Source of the DNA: Hydrogenophilales bacterium 16-64-46
GTDB taxonomy: Bacteria > Pseudomonadota > Gammaproteobacteria > Burkholderiales > Thiobacillaceae
DNA: 64,000 nucleotides
NCBI GenBank assembly: GCA_002281775.1
Contig: NCGY01000002.1
Coordinates: 248,001 to 312,000 of the forward strand
Direction: 5' to 3'
Positions 14,142-19,879 of the stretch are shown here, in pieces. Numbering within the stretch: the first letter of the stretch is position 1; every line of letters begins with the position of its first letter. The position numbers and the translations under genes are program-made. The notes below the pieces were generated by a model. That model did no database searches, had not been told where the DNA came from, and worked only from the letters and a program-made list of their open reading frames with translations.

Positions 14142-14157
14142 TGGCACAGCTTCTGCA
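14142..14157 (+). promoter_or_regulatory. Sigma-54 promoter for the DUF1328 gene
   Basis: TGGCAC-AGCTT-CTGCA matches the -24/-12 consensus TGGCAC-N5-TTGCA in all but one position, with GG and GC 12 bases apart. Expected transcript start is near 14168, leaving a ribosome site (AAGGAG at 14182-14187) before the ATG at 14194. Confidence 0.82.
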
Positions 14158-14193
14158 TGAATGGCTCTATTCACAACATTCAAGGAGCGCATC

Positions 14194-14361
14194 ATGTTCG
14201 GCTGGGCTGTCACCTTTCTGCTCGTTGCCATCGTGGCCGGCATTTTTGGCTTTGCCGGCGTGGCCGGGACCGCCGCAGGAATTGCCAAAATCGTGTTTGT
14301 GGTGGGTTTGATCGTGTTTCTGGCCATGCTGGTGATGGGCCGCCGCCCACCCACCACGTGA
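14194..14361 (+). CDS. DUF1328 (YtjA-like) small membrane protein
   Basis: A 55-residue hydrophobic peptide, [20 protein letters not shown] at its start, with two membrane helices and the Gly/Ala-rich turn typical of DUF1328 proteins. The family is common in proteobacteria, often appears with stress genes, and has no known activity. The ATG at 14194 is preferred because AAGGAG lies 6 bases before it and because an earlier in-frame start at 14161 would lie before the predicted transcript start. It is transcribed from its own sigma-54 promoter and ended by a terminator at 14384. Confidence 0.85.
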   Translation: MFGWAVTFLLVAIVAGIFGFAGVAGTAAGIAKIVFVVGLIVFLAMLVMGRRPPTT

Positions 14362-14383
14362 TCCTGTCGGGATGGTCATTTCC

Positions 14384-14405
14384 AGGGGGCTCACGCCCCC
14401 TTTTT
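14384..14405 (+). terminator. Rho-independent terminator after the DUF1328 gene
   Basis: Stem AGGGGGC/GCCCCCT with loop TCAC, then TTTTT, 22 bases after the stop codon. Confidence 0.88.
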
Positions 14406-14422
14406 CTTGCCGGCCTGCTGCA

Positions 14423-14440
14423 TGTCGCCAGCTAGCGACA
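14423..14440. promoter_or_regulatory. Putative GlrR upstream activating site 1
   Basis: TGTC-GCCAGCTAGC-GACA is an exact TGTC-N10-GACA palindrome, the binding motif reported for enterobacterial GlrR. It lies about 185 bases before the predicted start of the 14590 sigma-54 promoter, a normal enhancer distance. Confidence 0.7.
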
Positions 14441-14485
14441 TAAAAACGCTTTTTAATCAATCCACTAGGAAGCAGTGGCCAGGTG

Positions 14486-14503
14486 CGTCGCCGTCTGGCG
14501 ACA
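14486..14503. promoter_or_regulatory. Putative GlrR upstream activating site 2
   Basis: CGTC-GCCGTCTGGC-GACA differs from TGTC-N10-GACA only in the first base and shares the GTCGCC/GGCGAC core type with site 1. It is centred 63 bases downstream of site 1, about six helical turns. Confidence 0.65.
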
Positions 14504-14589
14504 GTTTTGCCTGTCCAGGCCGCACCGCGCCCCGGAGCCACGATCGAAAAACAAGATTAAACCATTGATTATTCATCAAAAAATTAATC

Positions 14590-14605
14590 TGGCACGACTA
14601 TGGCT
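14590..14605 (+). promoter_or_regulatory. Sigma-54 promoter for the BON-domain operon
   Basis: TGGCAC-GACTA-TGGCT has the invariant GG (14591-14592) and GC (14603-14604) 12 bases apart and a perfect TGGCAC half. The predicted start near 14617 leaves a leader of about 43 bases before the ATG at 14660. It lies behind two GlrR-like sites. Confidence 0.8.
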
Positions 14606-14659
14606 ATTACCCTGTTGAGTGTATCGACGCTCGTCTGTCCAACCACACAGGAGTCAGCC

Positions 14660-15151
14660 ATGAACCAACATTCGACCCGTACCCTGAAATTTGCCCAACT
14701 TGGGCTGCTGGGGCTCTTTACCGCTCATGCTGCCATGGCAGCCAATGCACCGGCCGATTTCTCGATGTACGACACCGACAAGAACGGGGCCGTGACACTC
14801 GAAGAATTTGCCGCGCAAGGCGGCAAGCCCGATACGTTCAAGATGGGGGATGCCAACAAGGATGGTGTACTGAGCCCGGATGAATTCATCAAGGCCGCAT
14901 CGAACAAGGATCGCGCCGACGCAGCCAAGTACCTCGACGACGCCTGGATCACCACCAAGGTGAAAACCGCCCTGCTGAATGAAACCCGGCTGAAGGGCCT
15001 TGAGGTCAGCGTCGAGACCACCAAGGGTGCAGTTGTGCTGTCAGGCAATGTCGCCACCCCGGATCAGATCCGCCAGGCTGAAACCATCGCCGCCAGCATC
15101 AAAGGCGTGAAGAGCGTCCGTAACGACCTTCGCCTCAAGGCCCAGGGCTGA
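14660..15151 (+). CDS. Exported EF-hand/BON domain fusion protein
   Basis: A 163-residue protein with a signal peptide ending near TAHAAMAANA (about residue 28). Two calcium-type EF-hand loops follow: residues 38-49 (DTDKNGAVTLEE) and 64-75 (DANKDGVLSPDE). Residues about 92-160 form a BON domain (ITTKVKTALLNE, VVLSGNV, GVKSVRNDL), a fold of periplasmic envelope-protecting proteins such as OsmY. Pairing EF-hands with one BON domain is uncommon and suggests Ca2+-responsive envelope binding, which is an inference. The ATG is placed by AGGAG at 14649-14653. It is the first gene after the second sigma-54 promoter. Confidence 0.88.
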   Translation: MNQHSTRTLKFAQLGLLGLFTAHAAMAANAPADFSMYDTDKNGAVTLEEFAAQGGKPDTFKMGDANKDGVLSPDEFIKAASNKDRADAAKYLDDAWITTKVKTALLNETRLKGLEVSVETTKGAVVLSGNVATPDQIRQAETIAASIKGVKSVRNDLRLKAQG

Positions 15152-15363
15152 TGAGCCGTCCGCTCACATCGTTGAACACGAGTGGGGCCGAGGGCTTCCA
15201 TGCATCGGCCCGGCCGGACCAACCGGTCAGGGACGAAGCACTGGACCGGCTCTATGTGAGGATCGAGCGCTTTGGCAGCGTGCTTCAGGAGAAATACGGC
15301 CTGAGCCGCAGCGAGGCCATGCGCAAGATCGCCGCGCTCAAACGCGCATTCAAAGAGGAGTGA
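15151..15363 (+). CDS. Small helical protein of the BON operon
   Basis: A 70-residue charged protein without signal peptide or membrane helix, whose ATG overlaps the stop of the EF-hand/BON gene (TGATG) and so is translationally coupled. The C-terminal half (YVRIERFGSVLQEKYGLSRS, then EAMRKIAALKRAFKEE) should be helical and basic. No family is recognised. It lies 3 bases before the second BON gene, and all three are probably co-transcribed. Confidence 0.72.
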   Translation: MSRPLTSLNTSGAEGFHASARPDQPVRDEALDRLYVRIERFGSVLQEKYGLSRSEAMRKIAALKRAFKEE

Positions 15364-15366
15364 AAC

Positions 15367-15699
15367 ATGATGCACGACAGCAACAAGCACAAACTGGATG
15401 AAGAAGTGAATGAGGCCAGGGCGCAATTGCAGGATCTGAAGAAAAACGTCGTCAAGGCAGGCAACGATGTGCGACATGCGCTTGATGACGCCTGGATCAC
15501 TGCCCGGATCAAGGCCGCACTATTGAAGGAGAGCCTGTTCAAGGGTTTCGAACTTGGGGTGGGTACCGAGGCCGGAGGCGTCCGCCTGACAGGCGACCTC
15601 GACACCCTCGACCAGGTGATTGCCGCAGAGAGTATCGCAGCAGGCATCCCCGGGGTGCGCCGCGTCTATAACGACTTGCGCGTCAAGCCTCGCATCTGA
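15367..15699 (+). CDS. BON domain protein
   Basis: A 110-residue protein with a charged helical N-terminus (about 1-40) followed by a BON domain (DDAWITARIKAALLKES, VRLTGDL, GVRRVYNDLRVKP). The BON part is clearly related to that of the gene at 14660, suggesting a duplication. No signal peptide is evident, so the cell location is uncertain; a cytoplasmic or membrane-associated role is possible. AGAGGAG upstream supports the start, with a second ATG one codon later as an alternative. Confidence 0.85.
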   Translation: MMHDSNKHKLDEEVNEARAQLQDLKKNVVKAGNDVRHALDDAWITARIKAALLKESLFKGFELGVGTEAGGVRLTGDLDTLDQVIAAESIAAGIPGVRRVYNDLRVKPRI

Positions 15700-15786
15700 A
15701 TACCTGTACAGGACAGGGAAATCCCGTAACCGGATTCGCCGGAACGCATGCTTTCGGCAGCGGTCCGGCCTGGCAAGGAGAAGCAC

Positions 15787-16155
15787 ATGAAACCGATAGC
15801 CCCGCACCTCGCGGACGAACACATGAATCTCTATGAATGGAACGGCGGCACCGCACAGTTCGGACTGCCTGCGGAGACACCCCGCGCGGCCCGCTGGCAC
15901 CTCCCGTTTGGCGTGCTCGCTGTCCTGACCTCGCTGCTGGTGCTCAACGGCTGCGATCGTCAGGGTCCGGCAGAAGCCGCCGGCGAAAAAATCGATCAGA
16001 CCTTGGAAGAGACACGCGATCAGGCTGCCGACCTCTATGAAGAGGTTTCACCGCAAGACCCGAGCCCGGCTGAACGTGCCGGCGACGCCATCGACGATGC
16101 ACGCGAGGCCGCCGGCGAGAAAATCGAAGAGGCCGGCGAGGCGCTCAAACCGTAA
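15787..16155 (+). CDS. Putative lipoprotein of the BON operon
   Basis: A 122-residue protein with a long N-terminal segment (about 35 residues), one hydrophobic stretch (FGVLAVLTSLLVLNGC) ending in a lipobox-like LNGC, and a strongly acidic, Ala/Glu-rich C-terminus. The C-terminus contains repeated AGEKI(D/E)/AGDAID units, probably a helical coil. The start is fixed by AAGGAG 5 bases upstream of ATG 15787. The unusually long n-region makes lipid modification uncertain; it may instead be a single-pass membrane protein. It is the last gene before a strong terminator. Confidence 0.65.
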   Translation: MKPIAPHLADEHMNLYEWNGGTAQFGLPAETPRAARWHLPFGVLAVLTSLLVLNGCDRQGPAEAAGEKIDQTLEETRDQAADLYEEVSPQDPSPAERAGDAIDDAREAAGEKIEEAGEALKP

Positions 16156-16199
16156 TCCACGCTCCAGCGTGCGCGGGAGACTCCGCCCCGCGTACGATT

Positions 16200-16227
16200 G
16201 AGGCCGACCCCGTTCGGCCTCTTTTTT
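16200..16227 (+). terminator. Rho-independent terminator of the BON operon
   Basis: An 8-bp stem GAGGCCGA/TCGGCCTC with a 6-base loop, followed by six T residues at 16222-16227. Confidence 0.9.
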
Positions 16228-16241
16228 CGTCGGCCTCTCGT

Positions 16242-16266
16242 GTTACACGTCGTTACATCCCGTTAC
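16242..16266 (+). promoter_or_regulatory. Triple GTTAC direct repeat (OmpR/PhoP-type operator)
   Basis: GTTAC occurs at 16242, 16252 and 16262 with exact 10-base spacing, and a degenerate CTTAC follows at 16284. Direct repeats at one helical turn are the usual binding pattern of OmpR/PhoP-family response regulators. It lies 90-114 bases before the start of the next gene. Confidence 0.55.
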
Positions 16267-16355
16267 GCCGCTCACACATGCCGCTTACAGGGCGCGCCTA
16301 AAGTGGAATCGTCGGCTGAACACAGCGACACCCACCCACACACAGGAGCGACACC

Positions 16356-16775
16356 ATGAAAAGCATGACCTTCAAACACACTCTTTCCATCCTGACCCTG
16401 GGCCTCATGGGCTTGGCCGCAGGCGGTGCCCAGGCCGGCTGGGATCAAGACCATGACCATCGCCATGGCCCGGTTTTCAAGCAGAGTCAGAATTTCAGCC
16501 AGGAAATCAATGCGCGTCAGGAGAAACAGATGCAGCGCATCCAGTCCGGCTATCGCAACGGCGCGCTCACACACCGCGAATACCGCGAACTGATGAACCA
16601 GCAAGCCCATGTCCGCGAGATGGAACGCCGCTTCCGGATGGACGACGGCAGGATCGATGCGCGTGAATTCAAGCGGATTGACCATGCGCTGGACATGGCA
16701 GGCCGCGACATCCGCGATGAAAAAACCGACCGACAAGCGCGCAACAGCTACGATCATCACCCTTGGTACAACTGA
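16356..16775 (+). CDS. Small secreted protein, His/Asp-rich N-terminus
   Basis: A 139-residue protein with a clear signal peptide (MKSMTFKHTLSILTLGLMGL..., cleavage near AQA|GW, residue 27). The mature N-terminus is rich in His and Asp (DQDHDHRHG), which could bind metal. The rest is helical and ends with an EF-hand-like stretch, MDDGRIDAREFKRIDHAL. No named family is recognised. It has its own regulatory region with GTTAC repeats and an AGGAGCG ribosome site. A periplasmic stress or metal-binding role is an inference only. Confidence 0.78.
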   Translation: MKSMTFKHTLSILTLGLMGLAAGGAQAGWDQDHDHRHGPVFKQSQNFSQEINARQEKQMQRIQSGYRNGALTHREYRELMNQQAHVREMERRFRMDDGRIDAREFKRIDHALDMAGRDIRDEKTDRQARNSYDHHPWYN

Positions 16776-16846
16776 GCGCCGCACAAGCTAAAGTGAACAG
16801 GGCACGGTGCCGCTATCGGCCTGTGCCCCCCAACCGGAGAAAGACA

Positions 16847-17422
16847 ATGAAAACTTCCCTGGCGCTGATACTCGCCCCCCTGCTTGCCGCCGGTCCCGCT
16901 TTCGCCGATCCGCCGGCGCATGCGCCGGCACACGGCTATCACAAGAAGCACGATCGGGATCACGACGACGACAAGCACTACAAGCGTGACAAGCACTACA
17001 AGGCCAAAAGTGGCACCATCTACGTCCGCGATTACGGCATTACCTCCGGCCGCTGCAACCGCGATGAAATCGGCGCGGTGATCGGCGGCGTCACGGGTGT
17101 CATCGTCGGCAGCCAGGTTGCCGACCGCGATGATCGCGTCGTCGGCATGGTGGTCGGCGGCGTGCTCGGCGCGGTGCTGGGGCACGCCATCGGCGACCGC
17201 ATGGACGACCGCGACCGCGCCTGCATGGGCCATGCGCTGGAACTCGGCAAGCCCGGCGTGCCGGTGGTCTGGGGCCACGGTGGCCACCAGTATCGCTTCA
17301 TCCCGCGCGGCGACGCCCGCGACGGCTGTCGCCATGCCACGCTGATCGTCGACGGCAAGAAACCGCGCGAAGTCCTGGCCTGCCCCGCCGGACGCGGTAA
17401 CTGGACCTTCCGCCGCACCTGA
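16847..17422 (+). CDS. Exported glycine-zipper 2TM domain protein
   Basis: A 191-residue protein with a signal peptide ending near AFA|DP (about residue 21). A His/Lys/Asp-rich linker (HGYHKKHDRDHDDDKHY) follows, then a paired glycine-zipper hairpin (IGAVIGGVTGVIVGSQVA, then VVGMVVGGVLGAVLGHAIG). The zipper resembles the 17-kDa surface antigen/glycine-zipper 2TM group and probably inserts in the outer membrane. The C-terminal about 75 residues contain three Cys (near 135, 168 and 183). The ATG at 16847 is preferred to upstream in-frame codons because it begins the signal peptide. Confidence 0.8.
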   Translation: MKTSLALILAPLLAAGPAFADPPAHAPAHGYHKKHDRDHDDDKHYKRDKHYKAKSGTIYVRDYGITSGRCNRDEIGAVIGGVTGVIVGSQVADRDDRVVGMVVGGVLGAVLGHAIGDRMDDRDRACMGHALELGKPGVPVVWGHGGHQYRFIPRGDARDGCRHATLIVDGKKPREVLACPAGRGNWTFRRT

Positions 17423-17451
17423 GGCCACACGGACGGGCTGGGCGGGCCTGT

Positions 17452-17457
17452 TAGAAT
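17452..17457 (+). promoter_or_regulatory. -10-like element for hemE
   Basis: TAGAAT lies 28 bases before the hemE ATG, within the 62-base gap after the glycine-zipper gene. The -35 region is not distinct. Confidence 0.35.
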
Positions 17458-17484
17458 GCGGGCTTTGTGCGTCGAGCCCGCCCC

Positions 17485-18561
17485 ATGTCCGCCCTCAAGA
17501 ACGATACCTTCCTGCGCGCGCTGTTGCGCGAGCCGACCGACCACACCCCGCTCTGGCTGATGCGCCAGGCCGGGCGCTACCTGCCGGAATACAATGCCAC
17601 CCGCGCCCGCGCCGGGGATTTTCTCACCCTGTGCAAAACGCCCGACCTGGCTACCGAGGTCACCCTGCAGCCGCTGGCGCGCTATCCGCTGGATGCCGCG
17701 ATCCTGTTTTCCGACATCCTCACCGTGCCCGACGCGATGGGCCTGGGCCTGTATTTCGCCGCCGGTGAAGGCCCCCGCTTCGAACGCCCGCTGCGCGAGG
17801 AATGGGAAATCCGCGACCTCTCCGCGCCAGACCCCCACGACAAGCTGCGCTACGTGATGGACGCGGTCGCCAGCATTCGCCGTGCGCTCGACGGTTCGGT
17901 GCCGCTGATCGGCTTTTCCGGCAGCCCCTACACGCTCGCCTGCTACATGGTCGAAGGCGGCAGCTCGGACGACTACCGCCACATCAAGACCATGCTCTAC
18001 AGCCGGCCGGACCTGCTGCATCACATCCTCGACGTCACTGCGACCGCTGTGACCCTTTACCTCAACGCGCAGATCGAAGCCGGGGCCCAAGCGGTGATGA
18101 TCTTTGACTCCTGGGGCGGCAGCCTCACCCCGACGGCTTACCAGGAATTCTCGCTCGCCTACATGCAGCGCATCATCGCCGGCCTCGTCAAGGAACGCGA
18201 CGGCCGCCGCGTGCCGTGCATCGTCTTCACCAAAGGCGGCGGCAACTGGCTGGAAGCCCAGGCCGCCATCGGTGCAGACGCGCTGGGTCTGGACTGGCAC
18301 ACCGACATCGGCGAAGCGCGCCGGCGGGTGGGCGGCCAGGTGGCCTTGCAGGGCAATCTCGACCCCTTCACCCTGCTCGGCAGCGCCGACGCCATCCGCA
18401 CCGAAGCCACCCGCATCCTCGACGCCTACGGCAACCACCCCGGCCATGTCTTCAACCTGGGGCACGGCATTTCGCAGTTCACCGAGCCGGACAAGGTCAA
18501 CGTGCTGGTGGAAACCGTGCACAGCCACAGCCGCGCCCTGCGTGCATCAAGCAAGGGTTGA
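17485..18561 (+). CDS. hemE: Uroporphyrinogen decarboxylase
   Basis: HemE decarboxylates the four acetate side chains of uroporphyrinogen III to give coproporphyrinogen III in haem synthesis, in the cytoplasm. The 358-residue length is normal. The signature [20 protein letters not shown] (about residues 25-44) holds the catalytic Arg pair, and [20 protein letters not shown] and [15 protein letters not shown] are also conserved. The ATG at 17485 begins the family N-terminus [14 protein letters not shown]; an earlier in-frame start adds only six residues. The gene stands alone with no clear terminator after it. Confidence 0.97.
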   Translation: MSALKNDTFLRALLREPTDHTPLWLMRQAGRYLPEYNATRARAGDFLTLCKTPDLATEVTLQPLARYPLDAAILFSDILTVPDAMGLGLYFAAGEGPRFERPLREEWEIRDLSAPDPHDKLRYVMDAVASIRRALDGSVPLIGFSGSPYTLACYMVEGGSSDDYRHIKTMLYSRPDLLHHILDVTATAVTLYLNAQIEAGAQAVMIFDSWGGSLTPTAYQEFSLAYMQRIIAGLVKERDGRRVPCIVFTKGGGNWLEAQAAIGADALGLDWHTDIGEARRRVGGQVALQGNLDPFTLLGSADAIRTEATRILDAYGNHPGHVFNLGHGISQFTEPDKVNVLVETVHSHSRALRASSKG

Positions 18562-18675
18562 TCGTTTATACCTATCAATCGAAAAAACCGAACAACCCGC
18601 GTATAAAAATCGACTGGTCAGCACCCAGCTTCCGGGTCACCATCGGGGCCTTCATCGCCTCTCCGGAGCACGTTC

Positions 18676-19536
18676 ATGAAAAGCACCGTCCTGAAAACCT
18701 TCCTCTTCAGTCTGTTCGCAGTCTTCCTCAGCTTCGGCTTCGCCACCCACGACGCAGAAGCCAAGCGCATGGGCGGCGGCAAATCCTTCGGCATGCAGCG
18801 CAGCGCGCCGGCCAAGCAGGACGTCGCACCCCAGCGTCAGCAACAGTCAGCCGCCCCCGCACAGGCCGCGCCGCAGAAACGCAGCTGGATGGGGCCCATC
18901 GCCGGTCTCGCCGCCGGCCTGGGTCTGGCCGCCCTGTTCTCGCACCTGGGTCTGGGTGAAGAAATGGCCAATTTCCTCATGCTCGCACTGCTGGCCGTGG
19001 TCGCCTTCATCGCGATCCGCTGGCTGTTGCGCAAGAATGCGCCGCAGACGCCGGCCATGCAATACGCGGGGCATACCCCCTCGCAGAACCCCATGCGCTT
19101 CGACAGCGCGCCGGCCGCAACCGGTCACGCTGACCAGCCGGCAGGCGCTCAGACCTACGCGCCCAGCCTGCCGCCCGGGTTCGACGCCGCAGCCTTTGCG
19201 CGTGAGGCCAAGCTGAACTTCATCCGACTGCAGGCGGCATTCGACGCCGGCAACCAGGATGACCTGCGCGCGTTCACCACCCCCGAAATCTTTGCCGAGC
19301 TGGCGATGCAGATCGCCGAGCGCGGCGCGGCGAATGAGGCCACAGACGTGCTGGCGGTGAATGCCAACGTCATCGAGGCCGTGGAGGACGACAACCAGCT
19401 GGTCGTGAGCGTTCGCTTTACCGGCCAGGTGCGTGAAGGCGATGGCGCGCCTGCCGCGTTCGACGAAATCTGGCACCTGACCAAACCCGCAAACGGCACC
19501 GGCGGCTGGCTCATCGCCGGCATCCAGCAGAATTAA
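18676..19536 (+). CDS. Tim44-like domain membrane protein
   Basis: A 286-residue protein starting with a signal peptide or first membrane helix (about 8-25), then a KRMGGGKSFGMQRSAP segment typical of bacterial Tim44-like proteins. A Gln/Ala/Pro-rich linker, two hydrophobic segments (about 75-117) and a C-terminal Tim44-like domain (about 170-285, REAKLNFIRLQAAFD...) follow. Bacterial members are membrane-anchored and mostly uncharacterised, with presumed roles at the envelope. It lies after hemE with a 114-base gap. Confidence 0.85.
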   Translation: MKSTVLKTFLFSLFAVFLSFGFATHDAEAKRMGGGKSFGMQRSAPAKQDVAPQRQQQSAAPAQAAPQKRSWMGPIAGLAAGLGLAALFSHLGLGEEMANFLMLALLAVVAFIAIRWLLRKNAPQTPAMQYAGHTPSQNPMRFDSAPAATGHADQPAGAQTYAPSLPPGFDAAAFAREAKLNFIRLQAAFDAGNQDDLRAFTTPEIFAELAMQIAERGAANEATDVLAVNANVIEAVEDDNQLVVSVRFTGQVREGDGAPAAFDEIWHLTKPANGTGGWLIAGIQQN

Positions 19537-19549
19537 TCTTTGCCAATCA

Positions 19550-19581
19550 GGCCTTTGCACGCGATAAAGCGCGCAAAGGCC
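19550..19581 (+). repeat. Long hairpin after the Tim44-domain gene
   Basis: A 13-bp stem with a single mismatch, GGCCTTTGCACGC against GCGCGCAAAGGCC, loop GATAAA, starting 14 bases after the stop. No T run follows, so it may be a transcript-stabilising or weak termination structure. Confidence 0.5.
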
Positions 19582-19608
19582 GTCATAAGCCGCTATAGAA
19601 GCGTTAAC

Positions 19609-19617
19609 TTATGCACA
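19609..19617 (+). promoter_or_regulatory. DnaA-box-like site TTATGCACA
   Basis: Matches the degenerate DnaA box TTATNCACA. It lies upstream of priA, 175 bases before a second perfect box in the same orientation. Confidence 0.5.
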
Positions 19618-19678
19618 GTTTTGGCGCAAGTGAATTTTTTTCATTGCAAGGGCTTGACAGCAAGGGGGGCTTTATAAC

Positions 19679-19720
19679 TTTTTGATTCTGAATCAAAAAT
19701 CAAACTGCCCGATTTTTGAT
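19679..19720 (+). promoter_or_regulatory. Three-armed alternative hairpin region upstream of priA
   Basis: TTTTTGATTC (19679-19688) pairs perfectly with GAATCAAAAA (19690-19699). The same middle arm, ATCAAAAATC (19692-19701), also pairs perfectly with GATTTTTGAT (19711-19720). The two structures exclude each other, as in attenuators. It lies in an AT-rich part of a 343-base gap (19537-19879) that holds no gene, just downstream of a consensus TTGACA (19654-19659). Confidence 0.55.
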
Positions 19721-19783
19721 CAAGTCAGCCAGCGCAACAATTGACGGGGGTTTGGGGGGCGTCGGCACAAATGCCCCACATAA

Positions 19784-19792
19784 TTATCCACA
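19784..19792 (+). promoter_or_regulatory. DnaA box (TTATCCACA) upstream of priA
   Basis: A perfect consensus DnaA box 88 bases before the priA ATG. priA is a replication-restart gene, so DnaA control is possible. Confidence 0.6.
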
Positions 19793-19879
19793 GCTTGCGT
19801 GGAAAAAACGGAATAAGCCTGTCCCGTCAAATGCTTGGGATAACATCCCAGATATTCTGACAGGAAACGCTGCTAATTC

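Noticed and set aside
17032-18528. 498-codon open frame on the minus strand
   Set aside because: Antisense shadow of hemE and the glycine-zipper gene.
19654-19678. Sigma-70 promoter from TTGACA and TATAAC upstream of priA
   Set aside because: The spacing is only 13 bases, too short for a normal promoter; only the -35-like hexamer is noted.
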